From contig JBCBJZ010000139.1 in NCBI GenBank assembly GCA_038522635.1, positions 1-9,642 on the forward strand: a DNA stretch of 9,642 bases, read 5' to 3'. Shown piece after piece: positions 1 through 6,187 of the stretch. Each line of letters begins with the position of its first letter. The first letter of the stretch is position 1. The translations under genes and the position numbers were made by a program. This stretch comes from JBCBJZ01 sp038522635. Lineage in GTDB: Bacteria > Pseudomonadota > Alphaproteobacteria > Rhizobiales > Hyphomicrobiaceae. The notes under the pieces were generated by a model. That model was not told the DNA's origin, did no database searches, and saw only the letters and a program-made list of their open reading frames with translations.

Positions 1-179
1 ATGATGCGCACGGTAAGGCTTGCGCGCTCGTCTCACACGCGCGCTGCGCTGGCCCCGCGATCCTGGCTCCGGCTCCGCCAGACCTCCCGCGCTTCACCAG
101 CCCAGACGCCCCCGCACGTCGCCACGACCATGATCCCCTGGCAGCCGCCGCGGCGCGCAAAAATAAGAGGCAGAAGCGT
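1..179 (-). promoter_or_regulatory. Putative 5' leader of the gene beyond the left edge (possibly ilvB/ilvI)
   Basis: This is the region after the miaA stop, read on the minus strand. It begins with a pyrimidine-rich, comparatively AT-rich stretch (about 160-178) that stands out from its GC-rich surroundings. Inverted repeats follow: CTGGC at 81-77 with GCCAG at 67-63, and GCGCGC at 44-39 with GCGCGC at 27-22. The latter hairpin lacks a T tract, so it is not a standard intrinsic terminator. The miaA then ilvB order known from several alphaproteobacteria makes an amino-acid attenuator a reasonable guess. The downstream gene is not visible, so this rests on synteny and weak structure only. Confidence 0.3.
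33..131 (-). CDS. Candidate 32-codon leader peptide downstream of miaA (doubtful)
   Basis: An ATG at 131 is preceded by the purine-rich AGGGG about four bases upstream, a plausible ribosome binding site. It opens a 32-residue frame beginning MVVATCGGVW, with valine codons at positions 2, 3 and 9, and ending at a TGA at 35-33. No known protein is recognised. Its position, directly after miaA on the same strand, is where many alphaproteobacteria carry the untranslated leader of ilvB/ilvI (acetolactate synthase), and leader peptides controlling that operon contain branched-chain residues. Here the valines are few and there is no strong run, so the frame may be chance in GC-rich DNA. It could also be a fragment of another kind of 5' leader. 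Confidence 0.2.
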   Translation of the reverse strand: MVVATCGGVWAGEAREVWRSRSQDRGASAARV

Positions 180-1130
180 TCAGGTCAAACGCTTACTTTC
201 AATAAACGAAACAATTTCCTCCGTTGAACATTTCATTTGTTGCTGATCGAGCTCAATCCACGAAATCATGTTCTTTCGCAGCCATGTGAGTTGGCGTTTG
301 GCGAATTGGCGTGTCTGCGTCTTACCGTGTTCAACAGCGGTGGCGAGATCACTGTGGCCGGCCAAATAGGCTCGCAACGGGCGCACACCCAAAGCCCGCA
401 TGATCGGCACGTCGGCCGGCAGCTTCAGCTTGCTAAGCGCCTCCACTTCAGCCAGCGCACCATGCCGCATCATGTCATCGAAACGGCGATCGATGCGGCG
501 GTACAACGCCTCACGCTCAGGCTCCACACGCAGCTTGATCACATCGGGACCATCGTCCAGCGCCGCCTCGCCGGCCTCGCCCTGCCACTGCGCCAACGAC
601 CGCCCGGTCGCTTCCATCACCTCAAGCGCGCGGGTGATGCGTTGGCTGTCGCCGGGAGGCAGCCGCGCGGCCATGATCGGATCAAGCTCAGCGAGGGCTT
701 CATGCAGCGCGCCCGGCGCGGCCGCAGCCTGGTGCGTCCGCCATTTCTCGCGCACCGCCGCCGGGATGTCAGGGATCGGCGACAAACCTTCCAACATCGC
801 CTTGAAGTAAAGTCCGGTGCCGCCACACACGATCGGAACGCGGTTTTGTCCTGCGACCGTCGCCAGCGCGTCGCGCACCTCGCGCGCGTAACGACCAGCG
901 GAATAGCCTTCACCACCGTCAACATGGCCGTAGAGCCAATGGGGCACACGCGCTTCATCGCGGGCGCTTGGACGGGCGGTGAGCACGCGCAGCGCGCTGT
1001 AGACCTGCATGCTGTCGGCATTGATGATCGCACCGCCAACCGCTTCGGCGAGCCGGATCGCCAGGCCCGACTTGCCGCTCGCGGTGGGCCCTGCGATAAG
1101 GATGGCGCGCGGCTTGGTTGCAAACATCAC
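180..1130 (-). CDS. miaA: tRNA dimethylallyltransferase MiaA
   Basis: MiaA transfers the dimethylallyl group of dimethylallyl diphosphate to N6 of adenosine 37 in tRNAs reading codons that start with U. The product is i6A, the precursor of ms2i6A. The 316-residue protein has the usual length. It shows the P-loop GPTASGKS (residues 14-21), the DSMQVY motif (39-44) with the catalytic Asp39, and GGTGLY (103-108) with the conserved Thr105. Near the C-terminus QTRQFAKRQLTWLR is the conserved tRNA-contacting segment. The frame opens with GTG at 1130 immediately followed by ATG at 1127; either could be the start, and neither has a clear ribosome binding site. The gene diverges from serB. A hairpin with a T tract lies about 13 bases upstream of the start (see 1144-1168). 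The last 120 bases are somewhat AT-richer than the rest of the gene. Family assignment is secure. Confidence 0.97.
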   Translation of the reverse strand: MMFATKPRAILIAGPTASGKSGLAIRLAEAVGGAIINADSMQVYSALRVLTARPSARDEARVPHWLYGHVDGGEGYSAGRYAREVRDALATVAGQNRVPIVCGGTGLYFKAMLEGLSPIPDIPAAVREKWRTHQAAAAPGALHEALAELDPIMAARLPPGDSQRITRALEVMEATGRSLAQWQGEAGEAALDDGPDVIKLRVEPEREALYRRIDRRFDDMMRHGALAEVEALSKLKLPADVPIMRALGVRPLRAYLAGHSDLATAVEHGKTQTRQFAKRQLTWLRKNMISWIELDQQQMKCSTEEIVSFIESKRLT

Positions 1131-1143
1131 GCTGGCTTAAGTG

Positions 1144-1168
1144 AAAAGGCGGTTGCCGACAACGCCTT
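1144..1168 (-). terminator. Terminator-like hairpin with T tract upstream of miaA
   Basis: Read on the minus strand, AAGGCGTTG (1168-1160), a four-base TCGG loop and CAACCGCCTT (1155-1146) form a nine-pair stem with one bulged C at 1152. The stem runs into TTTT at 1147-1144. It sits 14 bases before the miaA GTG. No gene lies upstream on this strand inside the divergent region, so it is not an ordinary end-of-gene terminator. It may attenuate miaA, stabilise its mRNA, or stop antisense transcription coming from the serB side. Read on the plus strand the stem is followed only by a short TTGT. Confidence 0.45.
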
Positions 1169-1229
1169 GTGCCGCGGCCCGCACGATGCCGGCGCTATTG
1201 TTTCGGCTCTCCGCTTGATCTCATCACTC

Positions 1230-2177
1230 ATGCACGATGCTTTCGCAGCTCCCGCATTCGTCCTGACCGCGATCGGCCATGAAGCCGGTAGCGCGCACGC
1301 TTGCGGCGAACTCATCGCGCAACACCTGCCTGAGGCTCGCTGGCACCGCCCCCTCGACGAGCGAGAGCGCGCTGCGGAATGGATTTTTCCCGATGATCCA
1401 CGTGAGGCCTGCGCGCGCCTTGCTTCGTTGCGCGATGCCACCAAGACGCTGCCCATCGACCTCAATCTGCAGGCCCTTCCCGCCGCGGTGCGCACGCCCG
1501 CTGACATGGCGATGCGGCGCAAGCGTCTGCTGGTCGCCGACATGGATTCAACCATCATCAACCAGGAGTGCATTGACGAGATCGCCGTGGTTGCCGGCGT
1601 CGGCGCGCGGGTCGCTGCCATCACCGAGCGTGCGATGCGCGGCGAACTCGATTTCGAAGCCGCCCTCAACGAGCGGGTCGCCCTGTTGACCGGCTTGCCC
1701 GTCTCAACGCTGCATGACGTCTTCGACAACCGCATCACCTTGATGGCAGGTGCGACCACGCTCATCGCCACCATGAAAGCGCATGGGGCACTCTGCGCGC
1801 TCGTTTCTGGCGGCTTCACGTTCTTCACATCACGCATTGCCGCCAAGGTCGGCTTCGACACCAACCGGGCCAACACGCTTGAGATTGTCGATGGCGCGCT
1901 GACGGGCCAGGTCACCCCGCCAATCCTCGGGCGCGCGGCCAAGTTGGAAGCCTTGCAGGCGCTTAGCGACGCGCAAGGTCTCACACGTGATCAAACGCTT
2001 GCAGTCGGCGATGGGGCCAATGACCTTGCCATGATCGAAGCGGCGGGCCTCGGCATCGCCTATCGTGCCAAGCCGATCGTGGCAGCAAAGGCCGATGCGG
2101 CTATCAACCACGGCGATTTGACGGCCCTGCTCTATCTGCAAGGCTACCGCGACGCCGACTTCGCCCTTACGGCGTGA
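1230..2177 (+). CDS. serB: Phosphoserine phosphatase SerB
   Basis: SerB hydrolyses O-phospho-L-serine to L-serine, the last step of the phosphorylated serine pathway, in the cytoplasm. The 315-residue product is a HAD-superfamily phosphatase. Motif I is DMDST (104-108), with nucleophile Asp104 and acid/base Asp106. Motif II is SGG (193-195). The conserved lysine is Lys238 in GRAAKLEAL, and motif III is GDGANDLAMI (260-269). The first 100 residues form the weakly conserved N-terminal regulatory region seen in proteobacterial SerB. The ATG at 1230 gives a family-typical length; a TTG six codons upstream (1212) is an alternative, and neither has a strong ribosome binding site. The same frame stays open far upstream, antisense to miaA, but that part has no SerB character. 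This is the only plus-strand gene of the window. It diverges from miaA and overlaps the end of rnd by 11 bp. Confidence 0.96.
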   Translation: MHDAFAAPAFVLTAIGHEAGSAHACGELIAQHLPEARWHRPLDERERAAEWIFPDDPREACARLASLRDATKTLPIDLNLQALPAAVRTPADMAMRRKRLLVADMDSTIINQECIDEIAVVAGVGARVAAITERAMRGELDFEAALNERVALLTGLPVSTLHDVFDNRITLMAGATTLIATMKAHGALCALVSGGFTFFTSRIAAKVGFDTNRANTLEIVDGALTGQVTPPILGRAAKLEALQALSDAQGLTRDQTLAVGDGANDLAMIEAAGLGIAYRAKPIVAAKADAAINHGDLTALLYLQGYRDADFALTA

Positions 2178-3357
2178 GCGAGCGCAACGTCACCCGTCCG
2201 TGCTCCACACTGAGCGCCAAGTCGCCGCGTTTGATCTTGAGCGCGTCTTCACCGAACATCTCGCGCCGCCATCCGCGCAGGGCTGCCACATCGGCATCAT
2301 CATCGAGCGCAATCGCTTCCAGATCATCCGTTGTCGCGATCAACTTCGCCGCCACATCATGCCGGCTCGCGCAGGCCTTCAACAACACGCGCAATAGATC
2401 GACGATGGCCGTTGCATCGGATGGGATCGTGCGTCCCTGCTTCAACGGTGGCACGCTTGACATATCGCGCGCGCGCCCTGCTGCCACCGCCTGGATGATG
2501 TCCTTCGCCCGTGCCGATCGCGCAAAGCCATCGCTCAACGTGCGCAGTTGCGCCAACTGCTCAACGCGCTCCGGCATCTGGTTGGCGATGTCGTAAAGCG
2601 CCTCATCGCGTAAGACGCGTTGGCGCGGCACATTCTGATCTTGCGCTGCCTGCTCGCGCCATGCGGCGAGCTCCATCAACACTGCCAAACCTTTGCGATT
2701 ACGCACCCGCAGCTTCAAGCGTCGCCAGGCGTCCGCGGGCTGCGTCTCATAGGTCTGTGGCGTTGTCAGCGTGGTCATCTCTTCGCGCAGCCACCCCGCG
2801 CGACCGGTCTTCTCCAAGCGCGCGTTGAGATCGGTGTAGACCGCACGCAAATGCGTGACGTCGCCGAGCGCGTAGCGCAATTGCTTGTCGCTGAGCGGGC
2901 GACGCGCCCAATCGGTGAAGCGGGACGATTTGTCGATATCTTGGGAGGTGATCGCCTTGACGAGGTTGCTGTAGCTGATCGATTCACCGAAGCCGCAAAC
3001 CATAGCCGCGACCTGCGTATCGAAAATGGGTAACGGGATAACGCCCGCTTGCCCGTGCACGATCTCAACATCCTGTCGCGCCGCGTGGAACACCTTCACC
3101 ACGCCTTCGTCAGCCATCAGCGCGTAAAAAGGCGCCAAATCGATGCCACCGGCAAGCGGATCAACGATGTACGCATTCTGCGAGGTGCGATCATCGCCAT
3201 CGGTCCCATCGGTCTCTGGCCCGGCCATCTGAATGAGGCACAGGTTCGGCCAATAGGTGCTTTCGCGCATAAACTCGGTGTCGACCGTTACGTATTCCGC
3301 GCGCGCCAAGTGCGTGCAGATCTTCGCTAAGTGGTCAGTGCTCGTGACGACGTCCAT
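2167..3357 (-). CDS. rnd: Ribonuclease D
   Basis: RNase D is a 3'-5' exoribonuclease acting in tRNA 3' maturation and stable RNA turnover. The 396-residue protein has the DEDD exonuclease domain in the first ~200 residues. Asp26 and Glu28 lie in VDTEF, Asp96 in FHAARQDVEI, and Tyr161 and Asp165 in YALGDVTHL, so it is of the DEDDy type with all catalytic residues present. An HRDC domain follows at about 212-292 (AWRRLKLRVRNRKGLAVLMELAAWRE and on), then a less conserved helical C-terminal part. Residues 48-57 form a Thr/Asp/Gly-rich loop made partly by a 9-bp tandem duplication (see repeat). The ATG at 3357 matches the family start (MDVVTSTDHLAKIC) but has no Shine-Dalgarno sequence; a -10-like element sits right before it. 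The 3' end overlaps the convergent serB. Confidence 0.96.
   Translation of the reverse strand: MDVVTSTDHLAKICTHLARAEYVTVDTEFMRESTYWPNLCLIQMAGPETDGTDGDDRTSQNAYIVDPLAGGIDLAPFYALMADEGVVKVFHAARQDVEIVHGQAGVIPLPIFDTQVAAMVCGFGESISYSNLVKAITSQDIDKSSRFTDWARRPLSDKQLRYALGDVTHLRAVYTDLNARLEKTGRAGWLREEMTTLTTPQTYETQPADAWRRLKLRVRNRKGLAVLMELAAWREQAAQDQNVPRQRVLRDEALYDIANQMPERVEQLAQLRTLSDGFARSARAKDIIQAVAAGRARDMSSVPPLKQGRTIPSDATAIVDLLRVLLKACASRHDVAAKLIATTDDLEAIALDDDADVAALRGWRREMFGEDALKIKRGDLALSVEHGRVTLRSLTP
3197..3214. repeat. 9-bp perfect tandem duplication within rnd
   Basis: CCATCGGTC occurs twice in direct succession (3197-3205 and 3206-3214). On the coding (minus) strand this gives GACCGATGG twice, encoding the repeated Thr-Asp-Gly of residues 49-54 of RNase D. 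The unit is a multiple of three, so the frame is kept. The stretch lies in the surface loop following the second conserved strand of the exonuclease domain (after CLIQMAG), away from the catalytic residues. It looks like a replication-slippage product. Confidence 0.85.
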
Positions 3358-3389
3358 GCAAGCGCTATATCCCAGCGTTCAGGGCTTGT
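3358..3389 (-). promoter_or_regulatory. Candidate rnd promoter, possibly giving a leaderless mRNA
   Basis: On the minus strand GCGACA and TATAGC are separated by exactly 17 bases; each matches the sigma-70 consensus at four of six positions. TATAGC ends only six bases before the rnd ATG at 3357. A transcript from it would begin at or next to the A of that ATG, so it would have no 5' leader. No ribosome binding site is present in front of the ATG, which fits leaderless translation, a mode known from alphaproteobacteria. The match is modest and may be coincidental. Confidence 0.3.
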
Positions 3390-3431
3390 CGCGTGTTTGG
3401 CGGCCAAAGGTGGTGCATGAAAGCTGCTAAC

Positions 3432-4838
3432 TTATGTCGCGGCACTTTCAGGCACACGTGCAGCACTGGTGCTCGGTTGAGCGATCACCAGTTCTTTCAC
3501 ATGCGTCAGGCGGTTGAGTTTCAAACCGCGCTTTTTGGCTTTCGGCTCGCCAGCGGCCGGAATGATGGCGCTTTTAAAACCGAGCTTTTCAGCTTCCTTC
3601 AAGCGGTTCGCCATGTGCGAGGTCGCGCGCACCGCACCCGAAAGTGAAATCTCGCCGCAAACCACCTGCGCGCCCGGCAAAGGTGTGTTCGATACCGATG
3701 AGAGCAACGCGGCCACCACAGCGAGATCGGCGGCGGGCTCGGTGATTTTCAGGCCGCCCGCGACGTTGAGGTAAACATCGTGCTGCGCGAAGCTGACGCC
3801 GCAGCGCGCGTCAAGAACCGCCAACAGCATCGCCAACCGGCTAGCGTCCCAGCCGACCACCGCCCGTCGCGGCGTGCCCAATGCCGAGGGCGCCACCAAC
3901 GCCTGGATTTCCACCAACAACGGGCGCGTGCCTTCGATGCCAGCGAAGACCGCGGCGCCCGGAGCGGTGCGATCTCGGTCGCCCAAGAACAGCGCCGACG
4001 GATTGGCGACCTCGCGCAATCCCTCATTGACCATTTCAAAGACGCCGATTTCATCTGTCGCACCGAACCTGTTTTTCACCGCGCGCAGAATGCGAAACGG
4101 ATGGCCGCGGTCACCTTCGAAATAGAGCACGGTATCGACCATGTGCTCGATGACCTTGGGCCCGGCAAGCTGGCCCTCCTTCGTAACGTGGCCCACAAGC
4201 AAAAGCGCACTGCCGGCCTGTTTGGCGAACCGGATCAACGCGTGCGTTGCCGCCCGCACCTGGCTCACCGTTCCAGGCGCCGCCTCGAGCGCATCGGCCC
4301 ATAGCGTTTGAATGGAATCGATCACCACAAGGTCGGGCCGCGGCCCCTTTTGCAGCGTCGCCATGATGTTGGAGAGGTTGGTCTCGGCCGCCAACGCGAC
4401 CGGCGCGTCGCTGACGCCCAGACGTTGCGCGCGCAGGCGGACCTGCGCCACCGCTTCTTCGCCCGTGAAATAGACGGCGCGCTGGCCCGCCTTCGCGATC
4501 GATGCCGCGAGCTGTAGCAACAGCGTCGACTTGCCGATGCCCGGTTCGCCGCCGATCAACATCGCTGAACCCGCCACGATGCCACCGCCGGCCACGCGGT
4601 CGAGTTCAGCAAGGCCGCTTGCAAAGCGCGGCGCTTCGTCGGTATCGCCCGCCAATCCGCCAAGTTCGATGACCTGACCTGGCGAGGATTTCGCAAGGCC
4701 CGTCCCGGGCGTTGCCGCGATCGACGCCTCTTCGACGAGCGCGTTCCACGCCCCGCATGAACCGCATTTGCCGGTCCAGCGCGGCGCCGTTGCACCGCAG
4801 CTCTGGCACACGAAGAGGGTTTTTGCCGCCTTTGCCAT
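3432..4838 (-). CDS. radA: DNA repair protein RadA
   Basis: RadA (Sms) is a RecA-related, DnaB-like ATPase that promotes branch migration and processing of recombination intermediates. The 468-residue protein shows the full bacterial layout: a four-cysteine zinc finger (Cys11, Cys14, Cys25, Cys28), Walker A GEPGIGKST (97-105), Walker B LVVIDS (170-175), the family-specific KNRFG motif (254-258), and a Lon-protease-like C-terminal domain from about residue 280 to 445. The C-terminal domain carries no sign of protease function, as expected for RadA. The ATG at 4838 begins MAKAAKTLFVCQSCG, the classical RadA start, three bases after the alr stop. Translation is therefore probably coupled to alr; GGTGAA in the alr tail is the only weak ribosome-binding candidate. 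In many alphaproteobacteria radA is followed by cvpA and purF; here rnd follows after 74 bases. Confidence 0.97.
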   Translation of the reverse strand: MAKAAKTLFVCQSCGATAPRWTGKCGSCGAWNALVEEASIAATPGTGLAKSSPGQVIELGGLAGDTDEAPRFASGLAELDRVAGGGIVAGSAMLIGGEPGIGKSTLLLQLAASIAKAGQRAVYFTGEEAVAQVRLRAQRLGVSDAPVALAAETNLSNIMATLQKGPRPDLVVIDSIQTLWADALEAAPGTVSQVRAATHALIRFAKQAGSALLLVGHVTKEGQLAGPKVIEHMVDTVLYFEGDRGHPFRILRAVKNRFGATDEIGVFEMVNEGLREVANPSALFLGDRDRTAPGAAVFAGIEGTRPLLVEIQALVAPSALGTPRRAVVGWDASRLAMLLAVLDARCGVSFAQHDVYLNVAGGLKITEPAADLAVVAALLSSVSNTPLPGAQVVCGEISLSGAVRATSHMANRLKEAEKLGFKSAIIPAAGEPKAKKRGLKLNRLTHVKELVIAQPSTSAARVPESAAT

Positions 4839-4841
4839 GGC

Positions 4842-6056
4842 TCAGGCTTCACCGCGTTCAACATAGATCCGGTGGACGCGTCGCCCGAGCCTGGAGAGCA
4901 ATTCGTAGCCGATGGTGCCCGCGCGATCCGTCAGGTCATCCAGATTGACCTTGGCGCCCAGCACTTCGACCCACGCACCCCGCTGCGCCAGGTCAGCCGG
5001 GACGGCGCTCACATCGAGCGTGATCAGGTCCATCGAGACGCGCCCCACCACCGGCACGGGGTATGCACCGATGAAGCCCACCGGTGCCGGGTCATCTGTG
5101 CCCGCGCTCAAGGCCCGCAGGAAACCATCGGCGTAACCGCACGCGATCGTGGCGACGCGCATGTCGCTCTTGGCCACGTAAGATGCGCCGTAGCCGATCG
5201 TCTCACCGGCCATAACCGTGCGCACCTGCAGGATGCGTGCGTAAAGTTCAACGACGGTGCGCATCGGGTTGGGCCGCTCTTCGATCGCCCGCCCGCCGTA
5301 AAGCGCGATACCGGGCCGCACCAGATCGTAGTGGTAGGCGGGGCCGTGAAAAACGCCGCCCGAGTTGGCGAGGCTTGCGGGTGCTTCAGGCATCATGGCG
5401 CGCAAGCGCTCGAACGTGGCGCGCTGTTGTGCGGTCAGCGGATGGTCGGGCTCATCGGCGCACGCGAAGTGGCTCATGATCAACGCCAACTGAAAGCGCG
5501 CGAACGTCTCCTCCTGCGCGACCAGGGCCATCAGATCATTCTCAGGAATGCCCAGCCGGTTCATGCCGGTTTCGATGTGCACGGCGGCCGGACGGCGCTG
5601 GCCGGTGGCCGCGCAAAACGTTGACCAGTCTACGACCTCGGCGCGGCTTGAAAGCACCGGCCGCAAGTTGAAACCTGCGTAGTGCGTCTCCGCGCCTGGC
5701 AACAGACCGTCGAGCACGTAGATCGTCGCCGAGGGCTGCAACGTGCGCAGACGCTCGCCCTCTTCGAGCGTCGCGACGAAAAACGTGGCGCAACCTTCAT
5801 CGCTCAACGCCTGCGCGATAGGCTCAAGCCCCAGCCCGTACGCATCCGCCTTGACGACGCCCGCGCATACCGCATCACGGGCCGTCGCGTTCAACGTCGC
5901 CCAGTTGTCGCGCAGTGCCGCAAGGTCGATCCGCAACACCGCGCGTGCTTGTGCAGGCGCGTCGATCATCCGTTGTGTAGCGGAACGATCAGAGGCTTCA
6001 GCCGGTTCGGCGCTGGCAAGCCCGTCAGGCGCGGAAAGGTCTCCGGGTTCGCTCAT
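4842..6056 (-). CDS. alr: Alanine racemase
   Basis: Alr is a PLP enzyme interconverting L- and D-alanine, supplying D-alanine for peptidoglycan. Counting from the ATG at 6056 (404 residues), the PLP lysine is Lys69 in VVKADAYGLG. HIETGMNRLG follows at about 159-168, RPGIALYG at 246-253, the second catalytic base Tyr288 in TIGYGASY, and VGRVSMDL near the C-terminus (Met341, Asp342). Family similarity begins only around residue 38, so there is an Ala/Ser/Glu-rich, probably disordered N-terminal extension of some 30 residues. Start choice is uncertain: the frame is open to a GTG at 6104 and has further ATGs at 6065 and 5969. The last would give a family-typical 375 residues but has no good ribosome binding site. 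I chose 6056 as a compromise. It is the upstream partner of radA (3-bp gap). Confidence 0.93.
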   Translation of the reverse strand: MSEPGDLSAPDGLASAEPAEASDRSATQRMIDAPAQARAVLRIDLAALRDNWATLNATARDAVCAGVVKADAYGLGLEPIAQALSDEGCATFFVATLEEGERLRTLQPSATIYVLDGLLPGAETHYAGFNLRPVLSSRAEVVDWSTFCAATGQRRPAAVHIETGMNRLGIPENDLMALVAQEETFARFQLALIMSHFACADEPDHPLTAQQRATFERLRAMMPEAPASLANSGGVFHGPAYHYDLVRPGIALYGGRAIEERPNPMRTVVELYARILQVRTVMAGETIGYGASYVAKSDMRVATIACGYADGFLRALSAGTDDPAPVGFIGAYPVPVVGRVSMDLITLDVSAVPADLAQRGAWVEVLGAKVNLDDLTDRAGTIGYELLSRLGRRVHRIYVERGEA

Positions 6057-6187
6057 CTGCGCCATCCATTCTATATCGCGCTCATATGCGCATCGGCAGA
6101 CCACGCACGCCCCCGACCGAGCGCAACAAGCGCATCACCCGAGCAACGCAGATCCCGCACCATCAAGCCTACCGTCAGCCCGGTCCA

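Noticed and set aside
1..246. Plus-strand open frame covering the region after miaA
   Set aside because: No recognisable domain, Arg/Ser/Pro-rich, and it runs into the end of miaA on the other strand; more likely non-coding DNA.
237..1229. A long plus-strand open frame antisense to miaA, continuous with serB (no stop for about 330 codons)
   Set aside because: Its translation is Arg/His/Gln-rich and matches no SerB or other family feature; miaA on the opposite strand is clearly real. Lack of stops is expected opposite a GC-rich coding sequence.
1191..1229. Nine-codon frame on the minus strand starting at an ATG near 1223 as a miaA leader peptide
   Set aside because: Too short, no ribosome binding site, no codon bias linked to MiaA control; it overlaps the serB start region by chance.
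1127..1984. 285-codon minus-strand open frame opposite serB
   Set aside because: Ser/Ala/Arg-rich translation typical of antisense frames; the serB motifs on the plus strand are intact.
3396..3408. TTTGG-CGG-CCAAA hairpin between radA and rnd as a terminator
   Set aside because: Only five pairs and no T run on the minus strand; read-through from radA into rnd cannot be excluded.
4872..5624. 250-codon plus-strand open frame opposite alr
   Set aside because: Antisense shadow with His/Arg/Gln-rich composition; the alr motifs on the minus strand are complete.
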